A stretch of DNA of 45,437 nt from Planctomycetota bacterium (lineage in GTDB: Bacteria > Planctomycetota > UBA1135 > UBA2386). The stretch lies in the NCBI GenBank assembly GCA_947455805.1, contig CANGSN010000002.1, positions 1-45,437 of the forward strand, read 5' to 3'. The notes below the pieces were generated by a model that was not told the origin of the DNA, made no database searches, and was given only the letters and a program-made list of their open reading frames with translations. Shown here piece by piece: positions 7,447 through 15,367 of this stretch (position 1 is its first letter; the number at the start of each line of letters is the position of its first letter). The translations under genes and the position numbers were made by a program.

Positions 7447-9255
7447 TCACTGCAGCATGCGGTCGACGTCGGCGAGGATGGCGTCAGCCCAGGTCTGGTA
7501 CGCCGCGGCACTGAGGTGCAGGAAGTCCGGCATCACGTCCTTGGCGATGCGGCCGTCGGCGCCGACGAACTTCGCCGCGAGGTCGCGCCGCACGACGCGC
7601 GCATCGCCGGCGAACGCCGCGGCCGCTGCGGCGCTCGCGGCCGCGCACTTCTGCCGCTGCGCGTCGTTGGTCTCGCTGCGCGGGAACACGTCGAGCAGCA
7701 GCACGTTCGCGTCCGGCAACGCCTGCCGCAGCCGCCGCACGACGGTGACGATGCCGGCGGCGATCTCGTCGGCGGTGCACTCGTCGCCGTTGCTGTTGTT
7801 GGTGCCGATCATGACGACGATGGCGCGCACGTCGTTGTTCGCCGCCTTCAGCGCCTCGAGCAGGCCGCCACCTTGCGGGCCGCCATCGAGCCGCCACAGC
7901 ACGTGCTGCGTCTTGTCGCCGGAGACGCCGAGGTTCAGCGCGCGCCGCGGCACCCAGAACTCGTCCCAGCACGCCTTGCCGGTGCTGCCCCAGCCCTGCG
8001 TGATCGAGTCGCCGACCATCACCAGGCGATGGCCGCCGGCGCGCGCCGCCGCGAGGTCCTGCGCGACACGCTTGTCCCACCATTCGTCGAGGCGCGCCGT
8101 CGGCCGCACCGTGCCCGGCGGCCGATCCGGCACCGGCGACGGCGTCTTCGCCTTGTCGTCGAGCTCGGCGAGCGTGAACCGCACGCTGCGCACGAACGGT
8201 GCTTCGCCCGGTTCGAAGTGCCCGTACGACGTCACCACGAACGTGCCGTCCGCCAGCACCTCGACACCCGGATAGCCGCAGTCGCTGCCGCGCCAGTTGC
8301 GCGACAATCGCACGCGGTACTGCCCAGGCCGCGCGTTGGCGACGTCGTCGAACGTGCCGACCCACGCCACCCAGTCGCCGCGCGTCGGGCTGTCCTTCGC
8401 CATGTCGCGGAACGACAGCACGAGCCGCCCGTCACCCGCGTAGGCGCCGACGTGGCGATCGCCGGTCAGGCTCGCCGGCAGTTCGACCGGCGCCGACCAC
8501 GTGACCGCTTCGTCGTCGGAGACGCACACGTGGCTGTTCTTCGCCCGCCGGTTCTCGCGCAGCAGCATCGCCAGGCGTTTGCCGTCCGGCGAGCGCACGA
8601 CGCCGGGCTCGCACAGGTGCACGTCGCTGCCCTGCCACAGCACGCGCGGCGCACTCCAGCTGCGCCCACCGTCGCTCGAGTTGGTCTGGTAGAGCGTGAA
8701 CGCACCGCGCTTGCTGCCCGGCTGTTCCCAGCGGCCGTCGTCGTGGAAGAACGCGGCGTGCTCGCCGTTCGCCAGCCGCACGACGCTCGCCATCGCGACG
8801 ATGCCGCCGAAGTCGAACACCGGCTCGAGCTCGCTCCACGTCGCCCCGTCGTCCTCCGAACGCGCCATGCGGATCGGCCGCAGGCCGGAGAACAGCACGA
8901 GGCGCGCCACACCGTCGCGATCGACCAAACGGTGGATCGTCGGCGTCTCCTGGCTCGTCGCCCAGCTCGCCGGCACCGGCAGCGGCGCGCTCCACGTGCG
9001 ACCGCCGTCGCCACTCTTCTGCAGCACGATGGCGCCCTTGCCGTGGCCTTCGGGATGCACGCAGAACATCGTCTGGCCGTCGGGCAGCAGCACCGTCGTC
9101 GGATGGCCCTGGTACTTGCGGGCCACGCGATGCACGGTGACCTGCCGCGCGCTGTCGCCTTCCAGGTCGACGAACGCCGGCGGCGACTGGGCCAGACCGG
9201 CACGGAACAGCGACGCCGCCGCGAGCAGCGGCAGCACGACGGACGAGAGGCGCAT
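7447..9255 (-). CDS. Secreted sialidase-like protein fused to an SGNH/GDSL esterase
   Basis: 602 residues with a signal peptide (MRLSSVVLPLLAAASLFRAG, cut near LAQ). Residues about 40-370 form a sialidase-type six-bladed propeller with Asp-box motifs SGDGGRTW (81-88), SEDDGATW (133-140), SSDGGRSW (193-200) and a weaker SDDEAVTW (246-253). Residues about 405-602 are an SGNH hydrolase: nucleophile block VMVGDSITQGWG (Ser417), GVSGDKTQHVLWRL, MIGTNNSNG, and DFLHL with the catalytic Asp577-His580 pair. An exported enzyme that both de-O-acetylates and cleaves sialic acids or other acylated sugars is an attractive reading, but substrates are inferred. TACGAG sits 6 nt before the ATG. The DUF4198 gene lies 69 bp upstream in the same direction. 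Confidence 0.87.
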   Translation of the reverse strand: MRLSSVVLPLLAAASLFRAGLAQSPPAFVDLEGDSARQVTVHRVARKYQGHPTTVLLPDGQTMFCVHPEGHGKGAIVLQKSGDGGRTWSAPLPVPASWATSQETPTIHRLVDRDGVARLVLFSGLRPIRMARSEDDGATWSELEPVFDFGGIVAMASVVRLANGEHAAFFHDDGRWEQPGSKRGAFTLYQTNSSDGGRSWSAPRVLWQGSDVHLCEPGVVRSPDGKRLAMLLRENRRAKNSHVCVSDDEAVTWSAPVELPASLTGDRHVGAYAGDGRLVLSFRDMAKDSPTRGDWVAWVGTFDDVANARPGQYRVRLSRNWRGSDCGYPGVEVLADGTFVVTSYGHFEPGEAPFVRSVRFTLAELDDKAKTPSPVPDRPPGTVRPTARLDEWWDKRVAQDLAAARAGGHRLVMVGDSITQGWGSTGKACWDEFWVPRRALNLGVSGDKTQHVLWRLDGGPQGGGLLEALKAANNDVRAIVVMIGTNNSNGDECTADEIAAGIVTVVRRLRQALPDANVLLLDVFPRSETNDAQRQKCAAASAAAAAAFAGDARVVRRDLAAKFVGADGRIAKDVMPDFLHLSAAAYQTWADAILADVDRMLQ

Positions 9256-9261
9256 GCCGCA

Positions 9262-9267
9262 CTCGTA
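9262..9267 (-). promoter_or_regulatory. -10-like hexamer of the sialidase-esterase gene
   Basis: TACGAG on the minus strand, exactly 6 nt before ATG 9255, suggests a leaderless transcript. It lies in the 69-bp gap after the DUF4198 gene. Confidence 0.35.
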
Positions 9268-9324
9268 GCGGCTCGGCCCGCCGAGGGGAATCCGAGCTCC
9301 GCGTTCTCCCGCACGGGCGAACTG

Positions 9325-10122
9325 CTACCGCGCCCCCGGAACGACGAACGAGCAACTCGCCCAGTAGCTCTCGTACTCGTGCGTCTCGACCTGCGGCCGC
9401 GTCATGTGCACCAGTCGCAGCGTCATCCAGCCGGGCTGTGCGATCGGCACGAGCGCCTCCCCTGCATCGTTGGTCCAAGTCGATCCCGCGATGTCCTCGC
9501 CGTTGCCCGGCAGGTCCCAGCCCAGCAGCGCACCCGCCAGTGGTTCGCCGGCGAACAGCACGAGCGTCCGCAAGGTGCGTCGCGGCTCGATCAGCGTCGG
9601 ATCCTCGAGCGGCACGATCTCCAGCGCCTGACCGACCGGTTCGGCGAAGCGACCTTTCCCGGCGCCCGTGCGGAACACGACCTTCGCGCACTTGCGGTAT
9701 CGCTCGGTCGCGTCGCGGCCTTCCTCGTGCGTATCCATGCGCGCTGCGAGCACCTTGGGCAGCCCTTCGTGCAGCAGGTAGTCGTTGAACTTGCGGGCGT
9801 CCAACGCGAGCAGCTGGGGCGCGGTGTCGCAGGTGGCGACGACCACTCCCGAAGACAGCGCCCCGAGATCGTGCGCGGTGGCCTTCGTGTCCGCATCGGC
9901 TCGAAAGCGCAGCAGCGCCTCCCGCGCCCCGTCGGGCCGCACGAGCCGCCCGGTCACGTTCGCGACGACGACGGCGTTGTCGCTCTCGGGAAAGGACATC
10001 CCAGTGCGCAGCGAGAGGCCGACGATCGCCCGATCGGCGCCCTCCACGGTCAGCAGCCAAGTCTCGTGTTTCGGCGAGCCGACGACGGCGACGACGAAGA
10101 TCGAGAGCGTGCGGCAGAGCAT
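9325..10122 (-). CDS. DUF4198-family secreted protein
   Basis: 265 residues with a short export signal starting at ATG 10122 (MLCRTLSIFVVAVVGSP). The sequence has the DUF4198 (PF10670, NikM-like) pattern: HETWLLT near the mature N-terminus, a central Ser/Val-rich strand, EIVPLEDPTL, LVLFAGEPLAGALLGWD, a Thr-Asn-Asp-Ala-Gly turn, and a C-terminal LVHMTRP with YESYWASCSF. Members are periplasmic; some sit with metal-uptake genes, but there is no transporter here, so no metal role is claimed. Its first about 66 codons and upstream region are duplicated at 13143-13482, where a truncated copy remains. The sialidase-esterase gene follows downstream. Confidence 0.8.
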   Translation of the reverse strand: MLCRTLSIFVVAVVGSPKHETWLLTVEGADRAIVGLSLRTGMSFPESDNAVVVANVTGRLVRPDGAREALLRFRADADTKATAHDLGALSSGVVVATCDTAPQLLALDARKFNDYLLHEGLPKVLAARMDTHEEGRDATERYRKCAKVVFRTGAGKGRFAEPVGQALEIVPLEDPTLIEPRRTLRTLVLFAGEPLAGALLGWDLPGNGEDIAGSTWTNDAGEALVPIAQPGWMTLRLVHMTRPQVETHEYESYWASCSFVVPGAR

Positions 10123-10293
10123 GCTCGGGAAGGTGCGCGCGCAGGAATTCGTGTCGGCGAAACGCGCCCGAAGTCGCGAGGCTGCCCGACATGGGCGCGT
10201 CCGTGTGCACATCCCGATCGCTTCTGTCCCTCACCCACAGCGACCATGCAATCCGCTGCTGCTCGCTGCTCGCCGCGAAGTACTTGATCGGCC
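9967..10293. repeat. Left copy of a diverged direct repeat flanking the island
   Basis: This stretch contains the 5' part of the DUF4198 gene, the divergent intergenic region, and a 13-codon relic of the DUF4394 gene start (ATG at 10246, soon hitting TGA). It aligns with 13143-13482 in the same orientation; for example, the 16-mer at 10047-10062 equals 13214-13229 and the 14-mer at 10167-10180 equals 13334-13347, both at an offset of 3167. Identity is roughly 80 percent by eye. The promoter element GGTAGCTC of the right copy is absent here. Confidence 0.8.
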
Positions 10294-10375
10294 CTCACCT
10301 GACTGATCGGATCTCAAGATGCGCGCTGCATTCGGCACATGGACATAAAGTCTCTGTGCAAGTCTTGCGGCGACT

Positions 10376-12004
10376 TTAGTTGCTAGGCTCCAATATGAAC
10401 TTCATGGTACCAATCGATGAGATCACTCCGCCCGAGGTCGCGCTGGCGCTGCCGAGCCGAACTTGTAGCGGCCGGTAGCCGTCCGACTCCAAGGAGTACG
10501 ACTGCACCTCGCTTTCGAGCACCAATGTGATGCTGCCGGCCGAATCAAAGAATCCTGAGGCGACTACGGGATCACCGAGAGCAGGAGTTTCGACACGCAT
10601 GGTGTAACCGGTTACTGGCATGCCACAACTATCCTCCACGGACATGCGCACGGGTCGGCAGGGAAACTTCGACACCACTTCTACCATAGATCGCTGACCG
10701 GCTACAACATTCAATTGCAATGGCAACTGCAGACACTTTGCGGTGACCTCATCTGGCGACATCAAGATGTATTCACCATCGGGGACGCGAAGGCCGCTCG
10801 GGGACACGACCTTGGCGAAGCGAGGTTCGCCACGCCGAACTGCGATCAAATGTGGCATAAGTCCTGCATCGCAATCGACGCCGGTTAACAATAACTGGAC
10901 CTCCCCCGTTCGGTCTCCCCCACCCCCGGCAGAAATTCTGGTCGGAACAAGTCGCTCAAGCCGGCTAGCACTGAGCGTCGCACTGCCCCAGCCACCCTGG
11001 CGACAGTAGTAGTCCAAGCGAACAACCGGCTCACCAGCCCCCGCCGGCGGCGCGAACACGGCCACTATGGATTGGGGGTATCGCCTCCTTATTTCGTCAG
11101 CGTGGCGGCTGTAGGTCGACAGTGTTCGCCCAATGACCGCCGGCATAGACGTGTAGGTCCAAGTGTGGTAGAGAATCTCAGCGTCAAGTTCCACTGCTAC
11201 ACCGACAAGAGGCGCGAGAGTCACGTCAAGGGTGGTTGCCTCCCCAGCTCTGATGGTCATCAGCAGGCTTCTTGCATCGAACACCTCAACGCAACCATCG
11301 AGCCGCGCCTCAACGTGGTGGATACCAGGAAACAGAGCAGGAAACACCGCTTCGCCCTGAACACATGACGCCCACGCGGCCGCGCTCGGCGAGTCCAACA
11401 TCAGCCCCCCGATCCATTCTTCACGGGCGTTCAGAGAGCTAGTAGGTTGGCGTGACACGGTGACCGTGGCGCCGCGCGGCAACGAGCCATCTACCATTCG
11501 CACCTGCACATGCGCCGAGCCAGAACGAGTTGCGCGCAGCACGATGTCGCCAACTAGCGGCGACCACCTAGCCGGAGCAACCACATGCGATGACGCTTTG
11601 CCGACAACCCATTCTGGAGCCACAGCATCTGCATTGACTTCGATGGCCCCCTGAGCGTCACTCACCCCCATCCATCTGATGACGCTTGCAGCCATACACC
11701 GCTCAGTGATCGGCCCATTCAACGTCCCAATCTCGACCCCGGGAACGGCCTTGCCCTCCTCGTCACGAACCAAGATTCGAACGGCCTTCGTGGGGATCTC
11801 GCGGTTTAGAACTGCGTAATGATCGAGGGGGCGGAACTCGCCGGACTGCGGCATGGCCACTTCGGACCCCACGTACCTCGCCGCCGGTGCAGCCTCTTTG
11901 ATGGCCGGATCGGCAAGCTGTTGGTCGTAGCCCCAGCAGCTGATGCCCCACATGACGCCCACCAACGCCAACAAGAGCACAAACACGCGCATGACCGTAT
12001 TCAT
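10376..12004 (-). CDS. Membrane-anchored protein with carboxypeptidase-regulatory-like domain
   Basis: 542 residues. Residues 6-24 form a hydrophobic anchor followed by Cys in GISC, which could be a weak lipobox. The sequence near residue 73 (VRILVRDEEGKAVPGVEIGT) matches the start of a carboxypeptidase-regulatory-like beta-sandwich, and several further beta-rich domains follow with scattered Cys residues. It is probably anchored on the outer face of the inner membrane or in the outer membrane. The function is unknown. Start ATG 12004 overlaps the stop of the preceding 12-Cys protein as ATGA, indicating translational coupling. Base composition is visibly less GC-rich than the flanks, with A/T third positions, suggesting transfer. 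Confidence 0.75.
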   Translation of the reverse strand: MNTVMRVFVLLLALVGVMWGISCWGYDQQLADPAIKEAAPAARYVGSEVAMPQSGEFRPLDHYAVLNREIPTKAVRILVRDEEGKAVPGVEIGTLNGPITERCMAASVIRWMGVSDAQGAIEVNADAVAPEWVVGKASSHVVAPARWSPLVGDIVLRATRSGSAHVQVRMVDGSLPRGATVTVSRQPTSSLNAREEWIGGLMLDSPSAAAWASCVQGEAVFPALFPGIHHVEARLDGCVEVFDARSLLMTIRAGEATTLDVTLAPLVGVAVELDAEILYHTWTYTSMPAVIGRTLSTYSRHADEIRRRYPQSIVAVFAPPAGAGEPVVRLDYYCRQGGWGSATLSASRLERLVPTRISAGGGGDRTGEVQLLLTGVDCDAGLMPHLIAVRRGEPRFAKVVSPSGLRVPDGEYILMSPDEVTAKCLQLPLQLNVVAGQRSMVEVVSKFPCRPVRMSVEDSCGMPVTGYTMRVETPALGDPVVASGFFDSAGSITLVLESEVQSYSLESDGYRPLQVRLGSASATSGGVISSIGTMKFILEPSN

Positions 12005-12441
12005 GGAATCTTGCAGGTACAGGCATCGGTCCACGCAAGACCCACCGGCAGTTGCTTGATGCACTTCTGGCTCGGTGGGGGCGTCGTGGCCGGACAGAGA
12101 TCGGGGTTGTCAATCCAGCACTCCCATGTAGGGTTTCGCCCTGCGCCATCCACACGCAGGGTGGCGTTGCAGGCCTTGGCAGCATCGACGTGGCCCGTAG
12201 GGTTGTTCGCCCGATTTGCGCAGACACACTTCCACTCAGTGAAGGTCGAGCCATCCGTCGTGGTCACAGTAGCGCAGAAGTTGTATGGAGCCGCGTAAGT
12301 GCTGCAATCACCGATACAAGATCCGATGTAGTAGCCACCCACGTGCTGTATCTGCAGCCTGCAGTCGCCCGCAGCCGGGACCAACAAGGACTTTGCACCG
12401 ATCATGGCTATCCCAGCGAAGACCAAGGAAATGGAACGCAT
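12001..12441 (-). CDS. Small secreted 12-cysteine protein
   Basis: 146 residues from ATG 12441 (ATG 12462 would add 7 residues). The N-terminus MRSISLVFAGIAMIGAKSLL is a Sec signal. The mature part of about 120 residues has twelve cysteines, an even number expected to form six disulfides, including closely spaced pairs such as KCVCA, and several Trp (EWKC, WECW). No known family is recognised. It lies between a MauE-like membrane protein and a large anchored protein on the same strand, with an ATGA overlap to the latter. MauE proteins are needed to mature the disulfide-rich small subunit of methylamine dehydrogenase, so this could be the dedicated disulfide substrate; that is inference. Confidence 0.7.
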   Translation of the reverse strand: MRSISLVFAGIAMIGAKSLLVPAAGDCRLQIQHVGGYYIGSCIGDCSTYAAPYNFCATVTTTDGSTFTEWKCVCANRANNPTGHVDAAKACNATLRVDGAGRNPTWECWIDNPDLCPATTPPPSQKCIKQLPVGLAWTDACTCKIP

Positions 12442-12511
12442 GAAGATATCTGATTTGAGCATGATTCGTTCGGGTTATCTGTAGATTCTTTAAGGGTTTA
12501 ATGAACCGACA

Positions 12512-12901
12512 TCAAGCTAGATTGTGCCTTGGCGTGCTTTGCCTGAATCGCATTGCCAGCGCGTAACTCGACCAACCGCCCAACAATCCCGCAGCAACGA
12601 GACGTTGCGCTTGACTCAGCTCATAGAGCCGCCCCAGGCAGCCACAGGGTTGGTCACCTGCCGCCAACCCTATCACGACGAAGCCGACAGCCAGTGCGAG
12701 GGTGGCCCAAAGCGCCACCCTCCAAAGAGACGTCAGCAACGTCACGCCGATCAGAGCTTCGAACAAGCAGACCACAGTCAAGGAAGCGCTCGAAATCAGA
12801 TCCGCACCAAGCGTCAACTTGGCGGTAGAGAGAAAGAGCAAGAGCACCGACAGACCTTGCCGATGCCTCAGAATGGCTCGTGACCGTCGCATGTCTTCCA
12901 T
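12512..12901 (-). CDS. MauE/DoxX-like membrane protein
   Basis: 129 residues from ATG 12901 (GTG 12952 would add 17). Four hydrophobic segments are visible at about 17-33, 41-58, 62-81 and 101-117. After the third comes DQPCGCLG with Cys86 and Cys88, the CGC motif typical of MauE-like members of the DoxX superfamily, which take part in periplasmic thiol-disulfide chemistry. It is the first gene of a minus-strand trio; the 12-Cys secreted protein begins about 70 bp downstream. Its third codon positions are less GC-biased than the flanking genes. No thioredoxin-like MauD partner is adjacent; the nearest exported thioredoxin is the gene ending at 4675. Confidence 0.75.
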   Translation of the reverse strand: MEDMRRSRAILRHRQGLSVLLLFLSTAKLTLGADLISSASLTVVCLFEALIGVTLLTSLWRVALWATLALAVGFVVIGLAAGDQPCGCLGRLYELSQAQRLVAAGLLGGWSSYALAMRFRQSTPRHNLA

Positions 12902-13091
12902 GACAGACTGATCGCCATCGAACAGGATGGCCTTCGACTTCGATCTCCGCACTCAACCCACCCCATGCAGCGGGGCCGACTTATTTGAGAGCTTTTGTGC
13001 AGTAGACGGTAAACAACCCCCGCGCCTTCGTCAATCTTTTCCCTACATTCTCTAAGCAACCTCCCCGCAATTTCTTGTAGCGCCTCCCGGA

Positions 13092-13301
13092 TCATTCATT
13101 CGTGCTTCCTGTTCCAGAGCTGAAGTAGTACCCCTGGAAGCCGGACGTTGTCGCCCTCGGGGCACGACACTCCGGTGCGCAGCGAAAGCTCGACGATCGC
13201 CCGGCGCCCTCGACGGTCAGCAGCCAAGTGTCGCGCTTCGGCGAGTCGACGACGGCAACCGGGGCGGCGGAGGCGACCAGCGAATGCGTGCGGCGGAGCA
13301 T
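13092..13301 (-). pseudogene. Truncated, frameshifted copy of the DUF4198 gene
   Basis: From ATG 13301 the frame reads MLRRTHSLVASAAPVAVVDS, then PKRDTWLLTVEGAG, matching the N-terminus of the intact DUF4198 protein (SPKHETWLLTVEGADRAIVG). A 4-base deletion relative to the intact gene (CGATCGCCCG directly followed by GCGCC at 13194-13207) shifts the frame. In the shifted frame homology continues (AIVELSLRTGVSCPEGDN) and then stops abruptly near 13143. About 200 of 265 codons are missing. It is part of the right direct repeat. Confidence 0.8.
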
Positions 13302-13482
13302 GCTGGGTCCGGTGCGCGGGCAAGCGGAACGAACCCGAAGTCGCGAGATAGCCCGACATGGTCGCGGTGGCCCGCACCTCCCGGTAGCTCCTCCAACCCG
13401 AAGCGACCATGCGATCCAAACTCCCCCACCTGCTCCTCCCGCTGCTCGCCGCCCCCGTCGCGGCGCAAAGCCTGATCGGCCT
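13143..13482. repeat. Right copy of the diverged direct repeat
   Basis: It aligns with 9967-10293 in the same orientation. It includes the first about 66 codons of a DUF4198 gene, the divergent intergenic region, and the first about 25 codons of the intact DUF4394 gene. The left copy instead has the intact DUF4198 gene and only a start-codon relic of DUF4394. The 2.85 kb between the copies holds the lower-GC three-gene island. Confidence 0.8.
13383..13390 (+). promoter_or_regulatory. GGTAGCTC motif upstream of the DUF4394 gene
   Basis: It lies 18 nt before ATG 13409 and resembles the GGTAGCGT/GGTAGCAT octamers upstream of other secreted-protein genes. It is lost in the left repeat copy, where the gene is only a relic. 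Confidence 0.35.
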
Positions 13483-15334
13483 GTCGTCCGACAACCGCCT
13501 GATCCCGCTGCGCACCACGGCGCCGCTGGCCGCCGGTCCCACCGTCGCGATCACCGGCCTGCAACCGGGCGAGGCGATGCTGGCGATCGATTTCCGCCCC
13601 GCGAACGGCCGCCTCTACGGCTTCAGCTCGCAGGGCCGCCTCTACACGATCACCGCCGCGTCCGGCGCCGCGGCCGCCGTCGGTTCGCCGATCCCGATGC
13701 CCGCCGGCACCGAGTGCGGCTTCGACTTCAACCCGACCATCGACCGCATCCGCCTGGTCAGCGACGCCGGCGTCAACCTGGTGCTCAACCCGGACACCGG
13801 TGCTTTGCAGGCGACGCAGACGCCGCTGGCGTTCGCGGCGACCGATCCGAACGCGGGCTTCGCGCCGAACGTCGCCGCTTCCGCCTACACCAACAACGTC
13901 GCCACGGCGACGACGACGGTGCTCTACAACCTCGACGCCGCGCGCGACGTGCTGACGACGCAGATCCCGCCGGGTGCGGGCACGCAGAACACCGTCGGCA
14001 GCCTCGGCCGCGACGTCACCGCGGTCGCCGGCTTCGACATCGCAGCCAACGGCACCGCCTACACAGCACTCAACACGAACGGCGCCGCGAGCGGCACGAC
14101 GCAGCTGTTCACGGTGGATCTCTCGAACGGTTCGCTGACGTGGCTCGGCATCGTGCCGAACCCGAATCCGACGGCGCGCCTGCGCGGCCTCGCCGCCGTG
14201 CCGCCGGGCGCCGACGTCGAGGTCGTGGTGCTGACCGGCGACGGCCGCCTCGCGCGCTTCGACGCCACGTCGCCGTGGCAGGTGCCGACCGTCGCCAACG
14301 TGCAGGGCTTGCTCGCCAACGACAGCCTGGTCGCGATCGACTTCCGCCCGGCCACCGGCGAGCTCTACGGGCTCGGCGCGCTGGGCCAGCTCTACGTCGT
14401 CGACGCGCAGAGCGGGCAGGCGACGGCGATCGGCAGCGGCTTCGCCGCGGCGATGCAGGGCACGCGCTTCGGCTTCGACTTCAACCCGACCATCGACCGC
14501 ATCCGCCTCGTCAGCGACGCCGGCATCAACCTGGTGCTCAACCCGATCACCGGCGCGCTGCAGGCGACGCAGACGCCGCTGCAGTTCGCGGCGACCGACG
14601 TGCACGCGGGAACGATGCCGCAGGTGTTCGCCAGCGCCTACACGAACAACCTCGCCGGCGCGGTGACGACGGTGCTCTACGGCCTCGATGCGACGAACGA
14701 CGCGCTGGTCAGCCAGATCCCGCCGGGTGCCGGCACGCTGAACACGATCGGCAGCGGCCTCGGCTTCGACGTCGGCACCGTCGGTGGCTTCGACATCGGC
14801 GCCGACGGCATCGCCTACGCAGCGCTCGGCAGCAGCCCGCAGCAGTCGGTGCTGCACCGCATCGACCTGCAGCTCGGCACGTCGACCAACATCGTCGACC
14901 TGCGCGCAGCCCTCGGTGCCGCGGTCCTCGGTGTCGCCGTGCGCAACCCCGTCGGCATCGACGCCTTCGGCACCGCCACCAACGGCTGCGCCGGCCCCGC
15001 CTGGCTCGGCGCCGCCGGCACTCCGTTCGCCGGCAGCACGCAGTTCACCGTCGTCGCGCACAACGCGGCGCCGAACACGCTCGGCTTCTTCGTGCTGGCG
15101 GCGGACCGCCTGCCGATGGCGCTCGACATCGGCGGCCTGCAGGCGTGGATCGACCCGAACCAGCACGTCGTGGTGGCGATGCGCGCCCACGACGCCGCCG
15201 GCCGCGCGTCGCTGGTGATGCCGCTGGCCGGCGCCTGGTTCGGCCTGCCGACCTACTGGCAGTGGATCGGCCTCGACGTCTGCGGCCCGATGGGCCTCGC
15301 GACCTCGGCGGCGATGCGCGTCATCGTGCAGTGA
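13409..15334 (+). CDS. Secreted protein with two DUF4394 domains and C-terminal module
   Basis: 641 residues with a signal peptide (MRSKLPHLLLPLLAAPVAAQ). Two DUF4394 beta-propeller-like domains follow (about 20-265 and 270-515), each with the signature FDFNPTIDRIRLVSDAG. The two signatures are encoded by almost identical DNA at 13721-13800 and 14474-14553 (753 nt apart), pointing to recent internal duplication or gene conversion. The last about 120 residues form the C-terminal module shared in this window (NGCAGPAWLG, LQAWIDP, SAAMRVIV). It is exported; the ligand is unknown. It was originally divergent from a DUF4198 gene, whose remnant remains just upstream on the other strand. Confidence 0.85.
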   Translation: MRSKLPHLLLPLLAAPVAAQSLIGLSSDNRLIPLRTTAPLAAGPTVAITGLQPGEAMLAIDFRPANGRLYGFSSQGRLYTITAASGAAAAVGSPIPMPAGTECGFDFNPTIDRIRLVSDAGVNLVLNPDTGALQATQTPLAFAATDPNAGFAPNVAASAYTNNVATATTTVLYNLDAARDVLTTQIPPGAGTQNTVGSLGRDVTAVAGFDIAANGTAYTALNTNGAASGTTQLFTVDLSNGSLTWLGIVPNPNPTARLRGLAAVPPGADVEVVVLTGDGRLARFDATSPWQVPTVANVQGLLANDSLVAIDFRPATGELYGLGALGQLYVVDAQSGQATAIGSGFAAAMQGTRFGFDFNPTIDRIRLVSDAGINLVLNPITGALQATQTPLQFAATDVHAGTMPQVFASAYTNNLAGAVTTVLYGLDATNDALVSQIPPGAGTLNTIGSGLGFDVGTVGGFDIGADGIAYAALGSSPQQSVLHRIDLQLGTSTNIVDLRAALGAAVLGVAVRNPVGIDAFGTATNGCAGPAWLGAAGTPFAGSTQFTVVAHNAAPNTLGFFVLAADRLPMALDIGGLQAWIDPNQHVVVAMRAHDAAGRASLVMPLAGAWFGLPTYWQWIGLDVCGPMGLATSAAMRVIVQ

Positions 15335-15367
15335 TCGCGTGCGGGGTCCACGTGGCCCCGGCGGTCG

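Noticed and set aside
7432..10287. Open frame of about 950 codons on the plus strand
   Set aside because: It is antisense to the sialidase-esterase and DUF4198 genes, which have clear motifs; its composition is Arg/Ala/His-rich without family features.
12001..12441. 12-Cys protein as a methylamine dehydrogenase small subunit
   Set aside because: The Cys spacing and Trp positions do not match the known subunit, and no large subunit or mauD gene is nearby; only the general parallel is kept.
12868..13095. Small minus-strand frame with a plausible amphipathic start (MIREALQEIAGRLL)
   Set aside because: It overlaps the MauE-like gene in another frame, loses protein-like character after about 40 codons and has no promoter or homologue I recognise.
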